Positions 54,901 to 64,000 of a DNA stretch of 64,000 nucleotides are shown here, in pieces. The notes below the pieces were generated by a model. It was not told where the DNA came from. It was given only the letters and a program-made list of their open reading frames with translations, and did not search any database. Position 1 is the stretch's first letter; each line of letters opens with the position of its first letter. Made by a program: the position numbers and the translations under genes. The DNA is taken from contig CAJQUW010011503.1 of NCBI GenBank assembly GCA_907163375.1, positions 1 to 64,000 of the forward strand, given 5' to 3'. Source of the DNA: Prostheceraeus crozeri (Eukaryota; Platyhelminthes; Polycladida; Euryleptidae).

Positions 54901-56230
54901 AGGTGGATGAGGTGAATAAGGCCCAGCTGATAATAAGGCCCACTTGCTAGATCTCGGAAACCGCTTAACGAATTTAAGCGCAACAAAAAAGAAATGAAAA
55001 TATATCTAATTTTAAATAAGTGTCAGAAGATTTATCGATTTTGGTCCAGTGGATCAGATTCTATAGCATCTCAAAAAAAAAGTACATTCAAATTTCTTCT
55101 TTGATCTAATATTTGCTCTTCATTTGTTCAAGGATTTCATGACAAAATATTGGTGTAATGAGCTTTTAACATGGAAAATTATCTCTGGCGTATCCTCTCT
55201 ATGACCTTATATGGTAGTTTCATTTCTAAGTTCGGGAAAGTACGAAAAAGCACTGATTATAAAAAGATGTCAATGTAGCCAATAAGGCCCATACAAAATG
55301 CTAGTAATAAGGCCCGGGCCTATCACAGTATAATCAGTACTCCGAAAATCCAACGAAGTTCAGATCCACGTAAGCGTATATAGTCTTGCGTAGAAAGCAC
55401 AACTACTTAGGACCTACAAAAGAACTTTTTACTAATAAAAAGCGCTTTAAGCAAGCATCTGTTCTATCCACGAAGCAAACAAGTAGGCCCAAGCTCAGTT
55501 GTAGAAAAGTAGAGCAAGCTGCCAATAAATCGTGGGATTACAAAATTTGTGAGGAAGATGAAAAGTTAGATAGGCTTATGAGATAGCATGTGATGACTGA
55601 TTGGGTACACAAAGATTGTGTTGGTTTAAGTCATGGAAGTGATGAAGATGAGTTCCTATTTGTTTGTCCTGACTGTTCCAATGTAGGCCTATAAAGTCTG
55701 TGTTCATGACTGATAATATAATAGAGAGATTATACAATACCAAATACAAGGTTTCACCATCATATAGTTATTTTTTCCTCGTGTTAAAAATGTCTTGTTT
55801 TTCAATAAAAGTCGATGTATTTGAATGAACAATTTTGGTTTTTCTTTTTTACATAGGGGCTTAACTTAAGTCCTAACTTTGAATTACAAGAACATATTAG
55901 ATTTAACCTCATTCTATGCGTACCAGAAGAATCCATTGTATATAGCCAGATGTTAGAAATGACTTATAAGCTACGTAAATTGAATACATAAATTAAAAAC
56001 AAAAGTGGGCCTTATTATTACCTACACGTGTCGGTAATAAGGCCCACTCGGTGATTTTTCATCTTTTTGCTCGTGCACCAGAAGTTTCGCAATAATCGAC
56101 ATGAACTTCTCACACATGTCAGCTGCCCCAGAAATAGATAATTTGAATATAAATTCGAAGTATTTAATCAAAAATTCAAGACTGTAGAGCTCTAAGTCTG
56201 TTAGGTGGGCCTTATTCACCTCACCCACCT
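54901..56230 (+). mobile_element. pogo-like deleted element with GGCCTTATT end repeats
   Basis: Inverted ends AGGTGGATGAGGTGAATAAG and its near-complement (AGGTGGGTGAGGTGAATAAG), flanked by TA (54899-54900 and 56231-56232). The decamer AATAAGGCCC recurs at about 54917, 54932, 55281 and 55305 and near the right end, in both orientations. The interior keeps only a C-terminal fragment of a protein with a PHD finger, as found in some pogo/Tigger-like transposases. Internal deletion derivative, 1.33 kb. Confidence 0.8.
55386..55694 (+). pseudogene. PHD-finger C-terminal remnant of a pogo-like transposase
   Basis: One frame with a single internal TAG at 55584. Before it: a Lys-rich linker and SWDYKICEEDEKLD; after it: TDWVHKDCVGLSHGSDEDE and FVCPDCS. 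The spacing (W-x-C, then WVH-x-DC, then C-x2-C) is that of a PHD zinc finger with some Cys lost: the first C-x2-C shows Tyr in place of Cys, and the C-x2-C before DWVH is mutated. PHD domains at the end of DDE transposases have been seen in pogo-like families; here it is dead. Confidence 0.65.
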
Positions 56231-56232
56231 TA

Positions 56233-56628
56233 TTGGTCGGTAGCATCCAATTCATTATCATAAATACAAGCGTTGCACTTTATTAAGTGCTGAAGCCGTA
56301 GACCTTCTTGAGTTCTTCGAAGGAATACTTCATGTGGGCGTATAGTAAGCGTTAAACCTATACCATGGAGGGATTCATACCCGTTTGCTATAGATCCTTC
56401 CAATCTGAGCGGCGTGATCCAGGCTTCTCCGACTTGGCGTATTTAGGCTATGACATCCTGAAAAGCTGAAATACTAAACCCCTGGGAGGTAGTATTTCAG
56501 TCTTACCGTGGGTGCGGGATTTCCCATGGGATCGGAATATGTGACATGCTCCAGCAGAAGTGATTTTCGTGGCTGTGTGCTTCCATAGAAGTCATACAAA
56601 ATTTGTCGAAATATCATGCGAGATGTAT
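56233..56628. other. Intergenic with a perfect 11-bp hairpin
   Basis: CTGAAATACTA (56466-56476) and TAGTATTTCAG (56490-56500) are exact complements with a 13-nt loop, AACCCCTGGGAGG. No gene is recognised around it. Confidence 0.5.
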
Positions 56629-56654
56629 CCCTAGATGCCCGTTTTTGGATAAAA

Positions 56655-56905
56655 CATGCATGATTCCCATGCATGATCATACATGATTCATGCATGATCA
56701 TGTATGATTTATGCATGACCATGCATGTTTCATACATGATCATGCATGTCTCATGCATGATCATGCATGCACCATACATGGCCATGCATGATTTTCATGC
56801 ATGTTTTATCCATGAGACATCCATGTTATATGTATGAGACATGCATGTTATATCTATGAGACATGCATGTTTTGTCAATGAAATATCAATGATTTAATCA
56901 TGTGA
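56655..56905. repeat. CATGCATG-rich tandem array
   Basis: Overlapping palindromic units such as CATGCATGATCATGCATG and TCATACATGATCATGCATG, spaced about 15-25 bp, continuing into a looser ATGAGACATGCATG pattern. The periodic minus-strand frame (MIMHESCMIMH) is an artefact of the array. Confidence 0.9.
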
Positions 56906-56993
56906 CATCTATAATTTTACCATCGAATAGATGAAATTAACCAGGGATGCTAGTATCATTGTACAATCTGTATTGTAAGTTTATAGCACATTT

Positions 56994-59900
56994 TTGTCGT
57001 GGAGTGATGAATTCTACATGTTGCATGAATACAACATTGTAAAATTTACGAACATGCAGAACTTACTTTACAAATTGAAATACATTCATTACATTCCTGG
57101 CAAATTCCAGTCACTCCAGCATAGATGTGGCGCAAAGGCCATACATTATCTTCGATATAAAATTGCACATGTCACAGAGACATTCAAATGCAAATTAAAT
57201 AACCGTGTATAAAATCAACATCATGTTTATAGCAATGTATTGAAGACACAAGGAAAATTCATGCACAACGTGAATTAATGAAACGCAAATGAATCAGTCT
57301 CTAACACAGTTTTCAATCTCCGATTCAAAAAACATTTCTAATGAATTTATGGAATAAAAAATTAGAAAGAAGAGCTTTTACATGTTATTTGTAATTAGTA
57401 AAATAAGGTATTTTTCAAAAAAGACTCTGATCGAATAACAAATCATAATTCTAAAAGCTATCAGAGAAGTGTATTTTCTAGAAATGTTTTAAAACGATTA
57501 AAATGGCAGTGCAAGCGATTATTCGGAAGATGTTACTCTGAAATATTCTTTATATATTTTCTTGATGCAGCATTGTCGACCGGAAGGGTGCCATGACAGT
57601 TTATTGAGAAATTTAGTTGAAAGATATTTGAAATCATAATAAGAAACGATTGATCACTCATTCAGCTTATGGAGTTTTCTTCTGGAGCAAATATGTTATG
57701 GCACGGTACGCTTCTTCCCTTTGAGCTATACCGAATATAACGCTGTAGATTGAAGTGTATTCTTTTGTTCTTAATTCAAATTTCAAGCATGATTGATTTT
57801 CCGCACAATAGTAATCGTGTAAGAAAATATTTGTTAGACCTACATTTGGTAAAATAATTATTCTTGCTAAAATTATCCTTTGTACGATAGCATTCATAGA
57901 GATTACAAAAACTGAGCCCTGCTCTCCCAAGTAAACAGCAGAAGGAATGGATATCCTTCAAAAATAAAATTTTCCATACGTATTTAGAAAATGCACAAAG
58001 TTTTACCACCGTATAGGATGACGTTCATATAGTAGCACACATCGAACGATCAGATACAAATAATTTTGAAGAAAATCACTGTTATCAACATAAAGAAAAT
58101 TTCTCTTTCCGGATTTGATCATCCTTCATTTGAAAATCCTTCCAACCAGAAAACATGCCCACAGTCCGAATGCGTATTTCACGTCATCTGAAACACTGTC
58201 ATTTCGAGTCGAACACCGTCGCGACGTCATCATCACATTTTTAAGAATAGAGGTGATGTCACGAAAAATTTACAGTTCAACGGAGAAACAATCACCAGTA
58301 CTATGAAGTTTGAAGCGATGATACGAGGTCACTGAAAAAAAACATCTTCAGTTGGACCACAAGACGTTTGTCCGAATCTGATGATCGGTGGGACGTTGCG
58401 AATATATGAGAGATTTATGGGTAAATAATAATTCCAGTATTTCGGGGTTAATTAGCTCACAAGACAAGACGAAAAAACAGCCGAGCGTAGGTCAGGTATT
58501 GAGTCATTGATGCACAGATACGACGAGTTTGCGCAGCCTCAGCAATAAGCACCTGTAAAAAGAAGACAAATTTTGTGCTGATGTGCAGAGCAGCTAGAAT
58601 TATCATACTTAACTAATCTTAATTAACATTCTATAGGTAGGCCTACTCAAAGTTGAGAAGAGAAATCATTTATAGTAATTTTAGGTGTTGTAGTAAAGAC
58701 TATTAAGAAAACTGCTTTTGACTCATTTCATCTCTGACAATGTGGCAAGCGATATTATTCTTAGGAATTTTGATAGCAAATGAAGATATTCAGGAGTGGT
58801 TGAATTGTGATCATTAACAATTTATGAATTATTTTTTAATCAATGTTTGTAGTATCTATTAATAATTTTATTTTGATATTCAAGTACCGGTAACTGTTTT
58901 TACAAAAATGCAATCTGCAAATAAAAACGGAGTATAGCCTATTGCCGACCGCCTGTCAATCGTTCGTGAAATGAAGATAGTCAGGAATGCTTGAATTTTC
59001 TATAATATTAACACCGTACATGTAATTTCATTTTGTTAAAATCACAATCTGCAAACACACACATAATGTCATCTTGTCTACCGTTTATATGACAGCATCT
59101 CTTCAGGTATTCATGGTGACATGCGGGCCTACAACTAACATGTGACCATAATAACTAGGCCTACGATGATATGAAAAGTGCGATGCATAATTTGTAATAA
59201 GTAAACACAAATTGATATAACAGAGTGGCAATGAGTTTGTACTTCGATTGTTTTATATTAATCGTAAGGCATGAAAAATAATTGATTTTGCAAAACTAAA
59301 CCTATTGTTGGACTGCAACGCATAACTGATCTTTATTACAGTGTGCAGTCCGTCGTGTAGCATCTATGCCTTTTGTGTGCTTGATCATTTTTCTTAAACG
59401 ACTCGAAATATCAAATTGATATCATTTTCTAAAATGTAGCGATTCTGAAAAAATTAATTGAATATCATGGGCGTTAGCTACAGGTTTTCAGTTCAATATT
59501 TATGAAATGGAAATAGTGACCTATTTAAACAAGCTTCCTTGATGAATCCATTTTTCAGAAACAAGATTAAATTGTATAACTTAAGCAGATATCGAATAGC
59601 TCAATAGTTTGTCCGCATTGATAAAAATATTCTCCATCTAAACTTTTTGTAGTCCTGGAATAGATTTTTTATGCCTTATACCATGTTCAATTGTTTCAAT
59701 TTTTTTTTCAATTATTTGTCATCCAAATATTGATGCCATAGCACAAGTATAGCCTACTATTGAAGTGCTAAATTGAAATGGTTTTAATGCGTTAATTTAA
59801 GTTCTTTCATGCTCATAGTTTCTAGCATGCAACTATTTTGTCTCAACATGCCCAGATTTTTCTGCTATTTTCAAAGCAATCAGAAATTACGAATTTAAAA

Positions 59901-59999
59901 GCAGTGTATTACCGTTTCAACATATTCCCATTTGATTATGATTCTTTTCACGACTTTTGATCGATTTTTCAACGAGAAACGTCGTCGTGAAAACTGATA
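56994..59999. other. Interior of the 5.85-kb element, nothing recognised
   Basis: AT-rich; several 60-90-codon frames (for example 57667-57930 minus) but none with motifs, splice framework or repeats. Nothing supports a gene call. Confidence 0.45.
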
Positions 60000-60013
60000 T
60001 GCATGCACATTCT

Positions 60014-60199
60014 CATGTTGAATTCAAAGTGAATAGGTCTTGGGTTTTCCATCACACAAATGATGTCACATGCCCAAGACTTATTCACTTTGAATTCAAT
60101 ATGCCAAGAATTCCTCTTAGCAGCATATTTTAGGAGTTCTTGATAGTTATGATATTTATGTATAAATAAAGGATTCCCAAAATGTGCTGCTAAGAGGAA
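60014..60199. repeat. Two adjacent foldback hairpins
   Basis: First: CATGTTGAATTCAAAGTG, extending to GGTCTTGGG (60014-60044), pairs with 60073-60103 over 31 bp with about two mismatches. Second: TTCCTCTTAGCAGCATATTT (60111-60135) pairs with 60175-60199 with about two mismatches. They lie 8 bp apart. Confidence 0.85.
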
Positions 60200-62100
60200 C
60201 CGAGAGGAATTGAGATATTTTGTTGTTGCCAGTAAATTAAATTAAGTGTGACGCTAGTAGCTTTCTAGTATTTGCAAAATTAATAGCAGAGATAGCAGCA
60301 CAGTCATAGAAATGTCTCTACGTGTTCATGGTCAATAAACCAACTTTTGATTTATCGATTGTATCATATGACCAAATCTTTCCTTTGATTTTGTTTTCGG
60401 GATTTCCAAATACATGTACCTAGACTTGCAGTTAAATGCTGTAAGTTGACAAAATAAATTTGGAAACATTTAGAAGCTTACCCTTTTTCTGCGGTTTGAT
60501 CCAAGTGATGAATTTTTAATTCTGATGCACAAATCAAAGGAACTTGATGGCTTCATTGAGTGGAAGAACTCACTGACTACATGCGAGTGTTCATTTTTGA
60601 ATTGTGCTCCATGTTGTGCATGAAAACTAAGTAAGATAATGAAAAAACGTAGACGATGAATAAATAAAGGTGTGTAAGTAGAATATCCTCTTGATGCGCT
60701 GACTTTTGTAATATTAAGCAGTTAACACGGGTTCACGAGAACGAAGAGCGCACAACTTGGGCAGCTTTCTGTCCCACGCACAGAACTAGATTCATCTGCG
60801 CGCGCTTCGGTTTCCTAGAAAGGAAGAGTTATATGTAACCTTATATCGAAATGGCACAGAATTAGACAACTTGCTCCTTCTCGAATGGAAAATTCGTGTA
60901 TCGCTTGCTATTGGAAATGGCAAACAATAAGCTGTCAGCAAAGGACAACAGAGCGTGCGTGCTGTGATATCACTTCGCACACACCAAAACACACATCGAT
61001 GCCTGGCTTCGATTCAATGTATGTACTATACAGTGAGCAATGCCGAGGAGAGGATGTGAAAACATCAAGTGAACTAATTTTCGTACGCCTGCTACTTTCT
61101 TTAATAATGATCGGAAGGGTCAACATTATGGAGAAAACTTGTGGGCAATGATCTGAATTCTTCGAATCTGAAGGAATTTTGGCAATCGAAGCACTTCGCT
61201 GGAACTCACATTAATCCGCAAGCGACGCACGACTTTTTTCCTATCTCTGTAAGGTATTAGGAATTCCTTTTTGGCCACCTAATAGGCTCCTCAATGTGCC
61301 GTCCATTTCGTATTAATCACGCTTCTAGCAAACCGAAGCAGATAAACAAAATATTTAATTCTATGGTCCCACGTGATGGGCGGACAATAATTATTAAGCA
61401 GGGACGCTGAGTCACAGGTATCAACAGTTCCCAGCGAGAGAATATTATCGACCGCTCATGGCTCGCGAATGCGGCCACGATCAGGCTGCCAACAATGTGA
61501 CCGAACTTCCTCAGCTGCGTGCGCGTGGCGAATTTCCTTAATATAGTGACGGAAAGTTATAGAAGCGAGATACGATTACGCAGACTGAGCGAGATACTTA
61601 TGCAATTGTTTCTTTCAGTTACATGCTGATTTAATATCATAAGTTTTGCAAATTACTAGCTAAGTAATTTAGCGATCACACGAGCAAACTGATCAAAGTC
61701 GACTTGCTGATGGGCACGGTGTGGAACTTAGAAACTTCAATAAATGTTTCAATTTGAGAAGAAAAATGTGTGCCGATAGAATTGCTTAATATTGAAAAAA
61801 TATGTCATGTGTAGGCCTAATATTGTTGACCTGTTCGTCAGCATTGACTGATGTTATTGCCATTGTAGCTACAATGTACATGTAGTGAATGTGAAAGATG
61901 ATGAAAAATGAGTAGAAGAAAAGGAAGAAAAGAGGAACGAGTGAGTGAGTGAGAAAGAGAGAAGCGATGAAGTCACCTGAATATCTTAATTATACCCACC
62001 ATTTCATCAAATATAAAGGGCATATATAAAACACTCGAAATAATAGTAGACATGCATATTTCATATGTCGTATAGGCCCTATATGTTTCACATGTCGATA
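60200..62100. other. Interior of the 5.85-kb element, nothing recognised
   Basis: AT-rich, GC-richer around 60730-61560. One 88-codon frame at 60885-61151 has several Cys but no recognised motif. Confidence 0.4.
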
Positions 62101-62102
62101 TC

Positions 62103-62440
62103 CATGGATCATCGATGTTTTATCCATGAGCGATTCTTTGAGTAATTTAAATGCATTTGTTACTTCTTACAGCATCAATATTATTAGTAAAGTCGGTATC
62201 TAACTCAAATGGACAATTCTTCTCTACAGGAAACGCTCTTTTAATTATGTATTTTATCCACGTACATGGATCATCGATGTTTTTACCATGTACAATTCCA
62301 AATTACTATTCTGAGTAATTTTTATATACATTTCCCACTCTTTACAATGCTAAATATTATTAATATAGTTATATCTACACCAAAATAGACCATTTTATTT
62401 AATAAGGAATGAAATTTCTTGATAGGATTTATCCATGATA
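62103..62440. repeat. ~162-bp direct repeat near the right end
   Basis: Two diverged units begin CATGGATCATCGATGTTT at 62103 and 62265 and share GAGTAATTT, ACTCAAATGGAC/ACCAAAATAGAC and TTTATCCA positions. Subterminal to the right inverted repeat. Confidence 0.8.
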
Positions 62441-62484
62441 CATGCATCATGCATGTTTTATCCAAAAACGGGCATCTAGGGTAT

Positions 62485-64000
62485 ACTAAAAAAATCATCA
62501 TTTCTACAGAAAATCATGGCATGATTGTTAATAAGTGGACATTCACATCGCTTTTATCCTAACTAGCGCGTTGCTGAAACTGAGGCAATTGAGTAGAAAG
62601 CAATTAATGCATGCTCAGCGCTTGTAAGGAATATCATAAGCTATTTCCCCGTGTGTCCCAACACATTGGGGTGCGGCGAACGAAATCCAATGTTTTCATC
62701 AGACCCATTAGAAAGATGTTTCAGCAAATTACGACAGGGAGCTGGGCATGCGTATTTTATTTCAGCACAACAGTCTCGAAAAAATACGGGATTGAGCACA
62801 CTAAATTTGTTCTTAGACTTGAAATTGCCCGCCGAGAAATCAAGCGTCATAAAACGTGCGGATGAAGTTTTCCCCGCAAGATGATGAAGTTTGATTTGAC
62901 CGCAAAAGTGCTTAATTTTAACCACTCTTGTCAAATTCAAGTCTTTCAAAATGCGCGAAGACGCTCAAGGCAGCTGTTTTAAGCCGGGTGATGTGACACT
63001 GATACAATGCATCTTCGATGGATGGTCAAAACCCAATAGGTCAGTCAAAGATCCGGATGTGCGAATTTTTAAATCCCAGCAAAAGCTTGTGGGCTTAGGT
63101 CAAAGACATAGACCCCCGTAGGGGGCCTACATATCTGCAGTGTAGTCTATATAATCTGTATTTATCGATCCTGCTTATCTACCTAGAATGTAATAGTTAC
63201 TTGATAAATTTGATTCCGATTCTTCGACTGTTTAATGAAATTCTGAGCATCCATTGTACATGTTTGCTATGTCGTTCTATTAAAGCACATAAATGCATGC
63301 ACACAAGCAATGCATTGTTGACCGTGACCTGAGATCATGAATTGAAAGTGATTTATCCGAGCTGTATCCCAGCTTTGACGCATGCATGCTCCAATCATTC
63401 AGCTGCTTGCCGATTATTTGGCTCAGTCGAGAACGGGGAGAACCGTACATTGAGCAAAAATTAATTGCTAGTAAAGGAAGTACTTCGTGTATGTACTGTC
63501 TAAAGAGGAGAGCAATGCTAAAATGGACATTCGATTCCATGTTTTGATGGAATCACGGAGAATCGAACGGATTCTGAAATAACGTCCGGATAATCGTAGA
63601 TGCACTGTATACAGTTTTAATCATGTCAAAATCAGCTTTATAGCTCCACTTTGTCACCGTAAACTTGGAACAAAAGCTAAATTTTTCTTTTAGGAGAGCA
63701 ATCATCGCATAGGCTATTCCTGGTTCGGATCTGTGAAATCTGCAAATTGAGATTATCAAAGTTGGATTGTACTCAATCATGTTGTGAAAAACGTCCGTAA
63801 AACTTTCCAAAGAACTCCTAAATAAGTATCAATTCGGTAGAGGAGAATGGATGGGATATACCGGAAATATGCAGGATATTCCTTTTCAAGTCGCAAGAAG
63901 CAGTTCAACTACAATGCTGAAGCACGCATCATCAATCGATAATTTTAATCATTACCGAACAGGAGCTCAAGGTCTAGAGCAAAGATCGGCAATGATAAAA
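62485..64000. other. Right end of window, nothing recognised
   Basis: Short frames on both strands without motifs. A small palindrome CCCCCGTAGGGGG occurs at 63113-63125. No genes called. Confidence 0.45.

Larger units (their letters stand above)
56629..62481. mobile_element. 5.85-kb inverted-repeat element with CATGCATG arrays
   Basis: Left end CCCTAGATGCCCGTTTTTGG followed by ATAAAACATGCATGAT; right end has the complement (TGTTTTATCCAAAAACGGGC, then ATCTAGGG). Flanks carry TAT on both sides (56626-56628 and 62482-62484), a possible 3-bp duplication. Both ends then enter CATG-rich arrays. The interior has no recognisable transposase. Alternatively these are two copies of a shorter repeat in opposite orientation. 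Confidence 0.55.

Noticed and set aside
56474-56785. Minus-strand frame with MIMHES repeats
   Set aside because: Result of the CATG tandem array continuing into unique sequence; no start or motif.
62611-62949. Overlapping frames near the right end as a possible gene
   Set aside because: Three mutually overlapping frames on both strands, none with motif or splice context.
1-64000. CRISPR array
   Set aside because: The tandem repeats have no unique spacers of uniform length, and the sequence is eukaryotic.

Overview
The window looks like a transposon-dense intergenic stretch of an AT-rich metazoan, most likely invertebrate, nuclear genome. The evidence is GT-AG introns, Tc1/mariner, piggyBac, hAT-like and pogo-like DNA transposons, CR1/L2-like and other non-LTR retrotransposons, a Penelope-type reverse transcriptase relic, minisatellites, and core promoters with TATA boxes. 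There are no bacterial operons, rRNA genes, convincing tRNAs or CRISPR arrays. The species cannot be named from the sequence alone.

Layout: 1-5114 is an 18-bp minisatellite split by a decayed non-LTR retrotransposon. At 5563-6227 are two plausible terminal exons of a host gene. At 7127-8893 sits a mariner-like element with 169-bp terminal inverted repeats and an uninterrupted transposase. A deleted mariner relative lies at 10125-10651, and a hAT-like element with a second small element nested in it at 11619-13332.

The most striking object is 13443-31344: a 17.9-kb, almost perfect palindrome with two ~8.88-kb arms around a 141-bp spacer. It starts AGTAGTAA, ends TTACTACT, and is bordered by a 6-bp direct repeat, ACTGAA. 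Joining its flanks at one copy of ACTGAA continues the reading frame of an old LINE that lies on both sides, on the minus strand. That argues it is a real integrated element. I recognise no replication or integration gene in it. Each arm has a direct-repeat terminus, a poly-C/poly-A tandem array, a canonical inward promoter with a splice donor, several degenerate repeat arrays and one 78-codon ORF whose stop codon sits in the loop of a perfect hairpin. The 6-bp duplication and AG...CT ends resemble Polinton/Maverick-type integration. The structure resembles a snap-back inverted duplication, or a giant foldback element.

Right of the palindrome are the rest of the old LINE (31351-33050), a Penelope-type reverse transcriptase relic (33900-34920), and a candidate small two-exon host gene on the minus strand (35917-39580) whose intron holds another mariner-like element. 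A CR1/L2-like LINE (about 40624-46857) is interrupted by a 3-kb piggyBac element with perfect TTAA duplication. Then come an old TTAA-flanked element containing a dead Tc1 (47686-50808), an inverted-repeat-bounded region with an internally deleted LINE (51230-54420), a pogo-like element with a PHD-finger remnant (54901-56230), and a 5.85-kb element bounded by inverted repeats with CATGCATG arrays (56629-62481). The last 1.5 kb holds nothing I recognise.

Most genes here are selfish-element genes. The nesting gives a relative chronology: LINE relic, then hAT-like element and palindrome into it; CR1/L2-like LINE, then piggyBac into it.
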